Positions 54,301-64,000 of a stretch of DNA of 64,000 nucleotides are shown here, piece after piece. This DNA comes from Eudorina sp. 2006-703-Eu-15 (taxonomy: Eukaryota > Chlorophyta > Chlorophyceae > Chlamydomonadales > Volvocaceae). Numbering within the stretch: the first letter of the stretch is position 1; every line of letters starts with the position of its first letter. Below the pieces are notes generated by a model, which saw nothing but the letters and a program-made list of their open reading frames with translations, had not been told where the DNA came from and searched no databases. Location: positions 1,158,186 through 1,222,185 of the forward strand of contig BDSI01000010.1 of the NCBI GenBank assembly GCA_003117195.1, given 5' to 3'. A program made the translations under genes and the position numbers.

Positions 54301-57300
54301 GCGCAACGGCTGTCGCGCCCCGCCTCGCAAACCCCCGACGCGGTCCGACACGCTGCGTGCTGTCCCTCCGAACCCCAGGCACGGCGCCAAGCCATGAGCT
54401 GCTCAAGATCTGGAACGACCGCGAGCGGGCGCTGGTGGAGGGCGGCGAGGGGGCCACCACTCTGGGCGGCGTGCTGCACACCCGACCCCTGGGTCAGTGC
54501 CCGACTCCCCGAGTCACACCTGCCGTACCGCCCATCTGACGACGGGCCCTGAAGGCGCATGTGTCTGATTGACAACCCATTCCATGGATCCATCTGAAGT
54601 GTGTTTTCTTGCTCTAAGAGAGCACCGATATGCCGTAGCACAGCGGACCGTGATCCTGGGCTCCGGGTGCGCGATCACGTTTCTCCGTACTCAATCGCAA
54701 CCACCGTAAATCCCAAGTGATGATGGTGATGATGATGATCGTCATGTGCAATGACAGGTTGTGATTGCTGGACCGCATTGAACCCAATAAAAAAAGATTT
54801 CCAGCCACCTTTCGATGCTCTGACGACCCCGACTAGACGTCAGAATGGACTCGACGCTCCGACCCCGACTTGACGCGCCGACCCCGGCTCGACGTCGAGA
54901 CACATCGCCCACGTGTTTGCGCGTCACGTGCGTGCCCCGCAGCGCTGCTCCCGGAGCCCAAAGGCGCGCTGCTGGGAGCGCTACCGGCGGACTCGGCCGA
55001 GTGGGCCAAGGTGGCGTCTGAGGCTGCGCGGACCATTCCGGGCCGGGAGAACGGCGGCAACTGCGACATCAAGAACCTCAGCCGGGGCTGCAAGGTGGGA
55101 GTGCGGCCGGCATGGTCGGGGTTAGCGCGACCGGGAGTGAGGGGCCCGCTGAGTCACTGGCATTCGACCGTGAGGGTGGTTGTACCGTACTGCACGTTGT
55201 CGTACAAACCCGTTGTACGGCGGTGTACGGAAGCAAGGGGTCGGAAGGGTCCCCCCGATGAGCTCGGAAGCGCAGTGGGCCCGAAGCGCGGCTTCGCATC
55301 CACATCTGGGATGGGAACAGCACGGGCCCTGTTTGGCGGGTCGGCTTCGCACCCTTGCCTACCCGCTACACGGAAACAATCCGGATCCGGGGCCACGATC
55401 TGCAGGGGAACCCAGATCCCAGATTCAACGCCCTTGCAGCCCCCCGACCCCGAATCACACTTCCCGTGACCCACGTGTCACACTCGACCACAAAGGTGAC
55501 AACCGCAGCCACCTCACTACACACGGCGCAAAAGTGCTGGATCCCCTGCTCCGGCCCTTGGCCCCCGCAGGTCTACTTTCCTGTCTTTGTGGAGGGCGCC
55601 AATCTGTCCATGGGTGGGTAAGGACCAACAACCTTGGCGCTGCCGCCATCTATCTCCCGCACCAAGGTTGCCGTACATGCCGTACGTACATGCAGGTGAC
55701 ATGCACTTCAGCCAGGGCGATGGCGAGGTGTCTTTCTGCGGCGCCATCGAGATGAGCGGGTTCCTGGAGCTCAAGTACGGTGCACCGCCGGGTGGTTCGC
55801 GGGGTTCACGGGTTGGGGCCTAACACACCTGGGGCCCCCACACCAGGCCCGCCGGATGCAGAGGCGAGGCTGTGGCGCCTCGATCTATTTGGGGGTCTCC
55901 CGAGCCGTCGTTCGGGTCGTCGCTGGTTACCGATGTAGTGACGCATCCATTTGGGTGCGAGGGATCAGGAGGGGTAAGGCAGCGTTGTTGGGTGACGGCA
56001 TGATGCCGTGGGTTGGAGGGTTTGGAGGGGCGACGGCGCTGAAACATGGAGCCAGGGCGGAAGTGGGCAGTCGTGCGGTGCACGCACGCGGGCAGACCCC
56101 GGCCCTGTCGCCCCGACGCCTGTAAGGGGCGCTAGGGCCAGACGCGGCACGGCGTTTTGCAAGTCCGAGCGATGGCGGACGGGCTGACAGTGCGCGGGTC
56201 ACGCAATAACTGGTTTGGGTTGGGCGGGTTTTCCCGCCAAAATACATGTCTCCAACACGCATTACCAGCAACACATCCAGTGCACACGTAAACAAACGCA
56301 TGTCTGCTATGTATGACATGCGTAACGCTTCCTCCTGGCTGGTTTGCTTCGGGCGTGTTCGGGCGGATCACGGCACCTCGCCGATCGACCCCGCGCCGAG
56401 ATATGCGCGACGCGCCGCCGCCCTGCCTGCAGGTGCGAGATCCTCCGCGGCGGCATGGAGCAGTACCTCACCCCCATGGGCCCCACCAAGCTGCACGTGC
56501 ACCCCATCTTCGAGATCGGGCCCCTGGAGCCGCGCTACAGCGAGTGGCTCGTGTTCGAGGGCATCAGCGTGGACGAGACGGGTGAGCCTGCGGACGGGGG
56601 GTTCCCCGGCGCGGCGCGCCTGCGATGTATGACCGTGCGCGCGGCGACCGCGCTGCGCGTATCCAGGGGGCGCACGCACGCGCTTCACATCCCCCCCGCG
56701 GGGCTGAGGCGCAGGGAGAGGCAGTGCGGCCACACCGCCCCAGGCCAGCCCGTCACACGGCGTGCGCCTATCGTGTGGAGTCCACATGCGGTCTAGTCCC
56801 TAGCCGGTGCGGTTTGGTCCCTAGCCGTGTACCACGGCATGTTCTGGGCCCCTAGAGGTGCGAGGATCCGGACTGCGTGGGGGCAGGGCTGCCGGCACCC
56901 TGACAGTATGGGACTTGTTCCGTTGCTGGACTGTTTCATCACGGTCTCACACATAGTAGATGTGGTGTGGAGACCATGTTCCTTTGCTGCCGGTGGTCTT
57001 TTAAACCGCGCGGCGATGACCTGAGCGAGCGCTGCCGTATGTACACGCTCCGAAACCGTACCGCGCAGGTCGGCAGCACTACCTGGACGCCTCGGTTGCT
57101 TACAAGAGGGCGGTGCTGAACGCCATCGACTACCTGTCTAAATTCGCATACACCAAGCAGCAGGTGGGTTCGCCCCATTTAATGTCCCTACTTGGACATT
57201 TGGGCTTCTCCACCCAGACTTGCTACCAGCTGACTTGCAGAGACGGCTGCTCACGCACACACTTGTGCTCGGGTATATGGGTCGGGCAATGGGTATATTA

Positions 57301-59909
57301 TAGACGCATACGGGCGGACTATTGGGCGCCACTCGGCCCCTCGCATGTCACGCACTCCTGTTCTGCCTGCTTGAATAACACACTTGTGCTCGGATCGCTC
57401 CGCTTGCGCGCACAGACTCGAGTTAGCTCACCGTCTTAAGTACCTTTCCTCCTCACAAACACGCGTTAGCTCACCGTTCTTCCACGCCCTGAATACCTTT
57501 CCTCGTCCTTCCGGTCCTCCGCAGCCACACTCCGGCAGCGTGCGCATGCACACACTCGTGCTCGGTCGCGCTTTCCGCCGTTGTCCGCGCCGGGTGTCAA
57601 TCTCACGAACCCCAACGCCAACCCTGTGGACGCGCCGTAGCGGAAGCAGTCTGACCTCAGCTCTTTTTCGCCGCACTGTCGTACTTGTCGTATTTGTCGT
57701 GCAGGTGTACCTCTTGCTGTCGTGCTGCCCTTGTGAGGGACGGATCAGCGGCATCGTGGACGTCCCCAATGCGGTGGCGACACTGGCGATCCCCGTCGCT
57801 ATCTTCGACCAGGCGGGTTCTGGGGTTTGTACGGGGATACGGATTAGGGTACGAATGGGAGTACGGATCAGTACAGCACCAGGTGGAGATCAAGGTGAGG
57901 TAGTTCCATGCAGCTGGCAGCAGTGGACTATACGATTTCAGTCTTCAGGTCCTGGACCAAGGTGCATGATCGGCGGGCGAGACGAACGCGCGTGGGATGC
58001 ATGCCGGGGATTGTAGTGGACCTGGAGTGATCCGAGATCGGTAGGATCAGCTTGAACGCGTCGCTGGTTAAGATGGGTCACAACAGGAATTGACTGAAAA
58101 CGTTCATCTAAACGACGCCCCGGGGGTGGCGGAAGCTGCGCTCCCAGATGATTCATGCCCATCCCCTCAGGACGGTGGTCATGGAAGTCGAAATCCCCTA
58201 AGGCGTGCGTAACAATTCACCTGCCGCCCGACTACCCGAATCGATTGCGGCCGAAAACCCTTGCGTTTTGGTAGATACTTTCCCTCGGTGGGAAAATGGG
58301 GTTTTAGATACTCATGGCCTCTCGCACGGGGAAAAGCCCCCTTTGAGTAGATAAAATGCCGGCAAAAGCTCCCTCCGACAGATACTTTCCGCACGATTGG
58401 GCAAGGAGTATCTCCGGCCGTAGATACTCTGCAAAATAAGATAGCCGCCCTGGACTTCAGTGCCGAAGTGCCTTATTGCCAGAAGTGCCTTATTGCCGAA
58501 AATGGCAGCGTGCCTGACTGAGCCGTGTTTAGACTGACCCCTGATCCCCTGGTGTGCCGTACTGCCATCACGGGATCAGTCAGACCCAGGGCGTGTCCCC
58601 GTGTTAGGTTTCCGGCAGCCGTCGCCGTAAGACTTGCGAAAATCAGGATGCCCCAAACTGGCTCAGCACAACTGGTACCGGGTACATCTCAACTTCTGTG
58701 TGGTTGAGGGGATGGCTCCGGCACTACCTTCATGCCTTTTCGCTGTTTCGCTGTCTTAATTGACAAAATGGGGCTCCGGCTGTCGCCAATCATCCGGGGG
58801 GTCACCAGTATAATGTGGTTCATTCACGGTCGATGTGTGGGGACATGCACTCGAGCGTAAATGAACCATGTGCGGGCTACGGGGGACGGGACGCCGCAGC
58901 AGGCAGCACCCATCCAGCTAAGCCATGGGGCGACGCCCGGCAAGCTTGCCCACCCGGACCCCGTGCATGCATGGAAGGCGCAGGGCGACATGTACGAATG
59001 CCGTCATGTATGTGCGATTGACACCGGTCTGGCCAGTATCGGGTCTTACACCGAGTGGCGAGATGTACGGAAGCGGCCTCCATCCTAATAATAATAATGC
59101 GGGCGAAACATTCGAAGCACAATCTGCCGTTCATGCCGCTGTACAAAGCCATTTTGACTGCTTGGTAAGCATCTGTTTCGTGTTCGTGTGCTTTTGTTGC
59201 AAGCAAGGTAAGGCAAGATGAACGAAGTCGCTGGTGCCACATTGCCCTAGAGCCCTGAAACCCTTGGCGTGTATGTCCTGGCGGTTCGAGTGCGGTGCGA
59301 TATCCCGATACGCAAGTGACGGTGCGCCGACGTGCGGTGGCGTGATGGGATGCCGTACAGCATCCCCTGCCCCTGCGTGGCCTCATCCACACTCCGCGAG
59401 TGCACCTTTGAACATCATCCGTGCTATGGGAGTATGGATGCGTGACATTGATTTCGAAACCCGGATTCAGAAGGCCAATTTCCAAGTCATCAAGTCAGAA
59501 GTCCCGCCAAATGTGCGGCGTCGGGCCACGGACTGGATGCGGGGTCCGGGGTGTATATTGTCGCCGTCTCTCCGCCGTATCTGCTCGACGCGCCGATGCG
59601 CGACGTGCCTGGTCGCCCATGAGTCTGAAAGGCTGGTATCTGGCTGCTGCGAAAGGGGACACCGCGGGTGTAACTGTGTGCATATTGCGCTCCTGAATGC
59701 AAGGCTGTTCTGATAGTCAGCCGTTACGGTGCTTCCCTGGTACCTTCTGATAGTTCATCTATATTTCGCCCTTGCAGGACGTGCGCCCCAAGCCCGGCGG
59801 CCCGCCCGTTGGAGCAAGATTGGTGAAGCGCGGGGACGTCGCCAAGTCGGTGTACGAGGGAACCAAGCCCGTTGCAGTCAATCTTTGCCTTTGCGGCTTA
59901 GGTCACTAA
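51337..59909 (+). CDS. Formamidase / acetamidase (FmdA_AmdA family), fourteen exons
   Basis: Hydrolyses formamide or short aliphatic amides to the acid and ammonia. Exons: 51337-51369, 51840-51911, 52149-52243, 52732-52877, 53225-53287, 53839-53925, 54379-54492, 54943-55094, 55571-55613, 55696-55774, 56433-56581, 57069-57163, 57705-57812, 59778-59909; phases agree and give 455 residues, the normal plant and bacterial length. Colinear family motifs: KPHNRWHPDIP, VETIDWTGG, HYLSGPIRIVDEQG, LAVEICNLGPLPGDEWGYTG, GGGFLTDHFPEATKA, IPGRENGGNCDIKNLSRG, VEGANLSMGDMHFSQGDGE, LTPMGPTKLHV and LLSCCPCEGRISGIVD. No clear targeting peptide precedes the conserved start, so it is probably cytosolic. The exon ending at 57812 uses a GC donor (CAG|GCGGGT), opening a 1,965-bp intron that holds repeats. 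Intron 6 contains a 22-bp satellite. Confidence 0.95.
53952..54108. repeat. 22-bp satellite in formamidase intron 6
   Basis: About seven near-perfect head-to-tail copies of ATGGATAGCTAATATCCAAA-TC. There are no spacers between units. AT-rich, unlike the surrounding DNA. Confidence 0.95.
57250..57575. repeat. Loose repeats of ACACACTTGTGCTCGG and GTTAGCTCACCG
   Basis: Three spaced copies of ACACACTTGTGCTCGG-like sequence and two of GTTAGCTCACCGT followed by TACCTTTCCTC, in formamidase intron 12. They look like a decayed tandem duplication. Confidence 0.6.
58270..58430. repeat. Cluster of (T/C)AGATACT motifs in formamidase intron 13
   Basis: TAGATACTTTCC, TTAGATACTC, CAGATACTTTCC and GTAGATACTC occur within 160 bp, spaced about 30-75 bp apart. 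They are followed by two copies of AAGTGCCTTATTGCC at about 58465-58497. Confidence 0.6.
58731..58785 (+). repeat. Dispersed repeat family B, copy 3
   Basis: CTTTTCGCTG then TTTCGCTGTCTTAATTGACA and ATGGGG, matching copies at 5751 and 32487; the upstream block is more diverged. It lies in formamidase intron 13. Confidence 0.6.
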
Positions 59910-62606
59910 CGGTGTACGATATGCCGACTACGATCTTGGACGATGTCAACTTGGGGAATCAGAATGTGGAATGCAAGGCGTCGTACTATATTAGTAACCG
60001 TGGCCACGACGACAGGAACAAATATAGGATGAGAGTCGAGTAGTCAGGCCTTGCAGAACAAATTTACTTGTTTGGGGCTAAGTAATCCGTGATTCTAACG
60101 AATCGTCATCGTTGGTCATTGCGATGTTTGCCGCATTCCAAATCGTATGCATTTGGGATCAGCTTTTGCTTTCGCCGCTTCTGTATAGGTTTTGCAGACC
60201 GAAGCTGTTTCTCATCGCACAGGGGCCATGGTGGGCCGCTCACGGCAAAGTTAGAAGACCCTGCAACTCTGAGGCTGGAACATTATCATAGCAATGCGCG
60301 GCAGCGGAAAGTGGTAATCAAATTTTTACAAGCAATGCCACAAGGCCACGCATCCATCCTGAAAAGGCTGTAACCTTGGCATCTGTACCTCAGACGACAA
60401 TTTCACAACGGATTGATTGCCGTTTCTAATTGATTTCAGTTGTATTGCGACAAAGCGCCTGACGCGTACGTTCATCACGAAGTCGTATTTACCGTCATCA
60501 TGATACCCTAACGACTATGACTTCTGCTGTGATAATTGAACGTGTGAAATGTTTCTGTGAAATGTAAGTTGTGGATGCGCTCTTTCAAATATCGCAATAA
60601 GAAGCTGCCTTTTCGGTGGCATTAGCCCACATAGCACACATCCGTTCGGCCCTCTACATAAAGACGCTTTGAAAACTATAATGTAATTAAGATGACGATT
60701 TTTCTTGTTGAGATTCAACTCACACTACCAATAACAATGCATCCAGCAAGTTCCTGTAAAGCTATGCTGCTATACTCATATGCTTCTGGCGACCTCTTAA
60801 CGCAATGCTCGTCTGGTTAATGACGGTACGGCACCAGGATGCGCTACTGCCGTGCGTTCATGGGCAAGCTCGCATCGCTCCAAACAGTATGCAGGAATAC
60901 TTGCACAATAATCAATTGAGCCTATGTAAGCGCATCACCCGCGTCCAGTGCAACCTCTCCGGTGTCAGTTAGCGGTCCTGACCCATGAGCACATCGCAAC
61001 CTGGACGAAGCTGATTGAGCTAGTATATTTCGACCAATATTTATGGAAACAAAATTCCAGCACATCAAGTCTTTGGGACCAACCCCACCGTTTCAAGATG
61101 TTCATCTTTTCTACATTATTCAGCTTCGGACGGAGCTCGCTTAATGCACATTAATAGTTAGTGTTGCCACGTTCACGCGTAGAAGGAATCCGTTGTCGTC
61201 CTTCTGGTTCTCGGGGTACGGCGAGTTGCCATCCTCTCTGAGCTCATAGCGGCAAACCTTCAGGAAAGCGTTAGGCCGCGCGCGGAGTTACGTACTCACA
61301 AAATCATACTTTTACCACTTTAACAAGCATACGAGTCTTCTAAGCTTTGAGCTCCACCCCGGCGGCAGCAGCGGGTTGACAACTTTGGTCACCTGGAAGG
61401 ATATAAGGCCAAGTGAGGCCAATATTCTTCTTTGCAACACCTATACCGCTGCAAGGTGACTTCGTTGCTGGTGGAGCGCGACGAGAGGAGGCTGCGGAAG
61501 GTCTGGAGGTGAGGTTCTTGGGAGGGACATGCGCTCACATTTGTTCGAGGTATAAGCAAGGGGAGAATTTACGCTGCGCTGCGTTTCTACGCTAGAGTGT
61601 TGTTCGGGAACTTATTCCACTATGGCTCCAACGGGTCGAATGCACTGCCTGGCACCACGGCTTTGCCTGAAGCTAAGCTATTAAGCGATGGACGAAGTCC
61701 TTGCGGTTGAAGTTCTTCGCCTTTGCTCTGTAGACTAGGAGACTCGGGCCCGGGTTGGATTACCATACCCCCGGTCTTTCGTGAAGTCGTCTCCGCTTGT
61801 ACGCACTATGGACATAGTAATCCACTGCCGATGAGGCATTTGTCTGGCAAGGGAAATTCAGCAGTTGACCTGAGGGCACATATGTGCCTATGAGTAAACG
61901 CTGAACGACAGGGCAAACAATATGAGGATGAGCTGTCCGTGGCCCGCAAGATCACATGTATACTTTTCTCATCTGAAATATGTTATTAGCTCGTAATGAT
62001 CAGCGGACATTGTTGCTTTTTCCGGCCTCGCGGTTTTGCGCGCTGCAACGAACCCACGAGCTGGCTTGAAGTGAGTCTCCTTGGAAGTCAATCGCAGTTG
62101 TGCAGTGCGGACTCCTGCTTGCGGAAACCTTGGCATGACTTCCAACGGCAAGGAGTCACTTCTGACGTATCCTTGCTCGCAGCACGGTGTGCTTGTTGGT
62201 TTACAGTTTCCAATGCATTAAATTTTTGATATGTCAGTCACATGTTGGAATCCATGTTCTGACCATTGTTATCTTCGCCTTTCGCTCCTGTCCGTCGGGC
62301 GACCACGCAGGAGCGCCAGGAGGCTGGTTTGGTCGTCTATCGCTGTTTATCTACTGGACAGGATTACACTTCGGGGTGAGATAACGTCTTAGCGCGTAAG
62401 ACGACGGTTTCTTTGTACGGGTGTCTAGCTTTACTACTACGCGTTGCTCGGGGTCTCGATTACATGTCTTCACAACAGCGTCGCGCCTGCAAAAAATACT
62501 TCTTCTCACATGCACCGCACGGCGCCTCATCAGGTCCCAAACCCTCCTGGCCTACTACTAGAGCTTGCTGAGGCGCGCACCTGCCTTCCTGCCCCTGCCC
62601 TCTTCC
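59910..62606. other. Formamidase 3' UTR and AT-richer spacer
   Basis: TGTAA at 60369-60373 probably ends the formamidase transcript. The rest shows no convincing gene, though it may hold upstream exons of the gene at the window end: a possible exon at about 61459-61509 reads VTSLLVERDERRLRKVWR before GTGAGG, but its phase does not fit the next exon directly. Confidence 0.45.
60369..60373 (+). terminator. Candidate TGTAA poly(A) signal of the formamidase gene
   Basis: First TGTAA after the stop at 59909, about 460 bases downstream. Confidence 0.45.
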
Positions 62607-62648
62607 ATGTGTCACCTCCACCAGCATCGATTCGGTTCATCCCTTCAG

Positions 62649-64000
62649 GTCAGCTCCCCTGCCAGCGTTTCCTTCCCGGAAGTCGACCCCCTGGCACCTT
62701 GGCACAGCTCACCGGAGGAAGGGATGGAGATCCTGGAGGACGGAATCGATCTGGAAGCGCTCGTGGGCCCGGACGCAGATCTGCGACTCGCCAAGGCCGT
62801 CCTCAATGCCAAGATGGCGGCCGCCGCGGCCGCCGCCGGCCGTGACGGCCGCCGATGGCCTCCTATGTCCCTAGTCATGTCGTCCAAGCCTCAGCATCTC
62901 GATATGGCGCCGCCGTCGCCTTCCGGCGCCGCTGGCGGCCCGCTTTCACCGCTCGGTTCCCGATTGCCGTACGACCCACATGCCGGCAATGGCCGTACTG
63001 GGCTGCATCCAGACCGTGGAGGGTCCTACCCGACGGCGGCGGACTGTGTCAGTCTGCAGCAGGCGCTCGCGCAGGCGGGTGCTGCTAATGGTCCCTGTAC
63101 GGCCACGATGCTGCGACTGCTGATGCAGAGTCAAGCGGCGGCGGCAGCGGCGGGGCCGCCGATCGGCGGCGGCATTGGCATGTCCGCACCGCAGAGCACA
63201 ACCCGCAGCAGCAGCGGTGGCAGTGCCGGCGGGAGCGATCGAATCGGTGGCGGCAGCGAGCGGGTTGTAAGCGGCAGCGTCCCGGCGCCGGCGGCCGTGG
63301 GGTTCGGATCGGGACCCGCGAGGCCCGCCGCCGCTCAGAGCGGCGGCCATCAACAACTTCCGGGCTCCGTGAAGAGCAGCGGGGTCGGCCGCGGGAACGG
63401 GATGTCAGCGCTGACTGACGGCATGTACGGTGGAAGGATCCATGGCGGCGGCGCGCTGGCGGAGACTATGTCGTTCCATCCCTCGAATCGCACCAGCAGC
63501 AGCGGCAGCGGCGACGCTGCCCCCGCCCTGGACCCCTCACTGCCGTACAGTAAGGGGCCCCTGTCCACTGGTGGTGTGACGGTCAACGATGTGTTGAGGG
63601 CGCTGCTGGCGGCCAACGGCGGCAGCGCGAATGGCGGCGGCGGCTTGGGCCTGGGGTCGCTCCATGTCGCCCCGTCCGACCCAGGGGCCAGCGGCGGCGC
63701 GCAGTTGCATGGCCTGCTGCAGCAGCTTAGCGCGCTGACGGGGGCCGGCGGCGGGGGTGGAGGCGGAGGCGGCAGCCTCACGCAGCTTGGCGTCAACGGC
63801 GTGAAGAACGAGCTTGTGGGTCTGAGCGGCGGTGGCGGCGGCAGCGGCGTGATGCAGCATGTGCTGGGCCAGCTGGTGGGCGGGGGCAGCACTGACGGCA
63901 GCATCGACGGCGGCGGCAATGCCGCCGCTGTGAGCAGCGGTCTTGGCAGCGCGGCCGGTGGCGTGAACGGGTTGGAGATGCTCGCTGCCCTGTTGAAGTC
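62649..64000 (+). CDS. Gly/Ala/Ser-rich protein, partial exon running off the window
   Basis: A frame with no stop from 62562 to the window end. The likely exon start is the acceptor CCCTTCAG|GTCAGC at 62649; an in-frame ATG at 62607 is the alternative if there is no intron. The first part looks ordinary (VSFPEVDPLAPWHSSPEEG, MEILEDGIDLEALVGPDADL), then it becomes a long disordered stretch of Gly, Ala, Ser and Gln with scattered hydrophobic patches (TATMLRLLMQSQAA, VNDVLRALLAANGG, LHGLLQQLSALTG, VMQHVLGQLVGGG). Such sequence is typical of volvocine transcription factors and signalling proteins outside their folded domains, but no DNA-binding or catalytic domain lies within the window. Function unknown; both ends are missing or uncertain. 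Confidence 0.7.

Overview
The window is nuclear DNA from a green alga, most likely a volvocine member of the Chlamydomonadales (Chlamydomonas/Volvox/Gonium-like). The signs are GC-rich exons cut by many introns full of micro- and minisatellites, Ala/Gly/Ser-rich low-complexity protein segments, TGTAA motifs downstream of stop codons (the usual poly(A) signal in this group), a short interstitial run of the Chlamydomonas-type telomere unit (CCCTAAAA), a plant-like tRNA-Lys with an intron, and a flavodiiron protein of oxygenic phototrophs. There are no operons; genes were read by joining exons at splice sites with the reading phase checked. The coding product is certain for some genes and unknown for others.

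Layout. 1-4996 (+): 3' part of a nine-exon gene of unknown function with EF-hand-like helices. 4997-8649: no supported gene. 8650-10323 (-): intronless NHL-repeat/BTB protein. 10324-12768: intergenic DNA and the 3' end of a truncated non-LTR retrotransposon. 14188-16415 (-): four-exon secreted or membrane-anchored FkbM-type methyltransferase. 18225-21924: head-to-tail array of a 1,621-bp element with inverted termini, two full copies and one internally deleted copy. 24226-25670 (-): single-pass membrane protein, unknown. 27539-28429 (-): tRNA-Lys(UUU, intron) and tRNA-Gly(GCC). 29652-35812 (+): twelve-exon TruA/PUS1-type tRNA pseudouridine synthase. 36666-37360 (-): 105-residue one-TM protein, divergent from 37711-47607 (+), a sixteen-exon chloroplast flavodiiron protein (FLVB type). 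48968-49039 (-): tRNA-Val(CAC). 51337-59909 (+): fourteen-exon formamidase/acetamidase. 62649 to the window end (+): open Gly/Ala/Ser-rich exon of an unfinished gene.

The genes are independent housekeeping units: oxygen photoreduction downstream of photosystem I (FLVB), tRNA modification (pseudouridine synthase), amide nitrogen release (formamidase) and tRNA supply. The most unusual content is non-coding: the tandem inverted-terminus array, a family of inverted-repeat elements carrying GGGGACAGC minisatellites placed just upstream of two of the three tRNA genes, two other dispersed repeat families, and two rare GC-AG introns. Exon joins were made by eye and have not been tested against transcripts.
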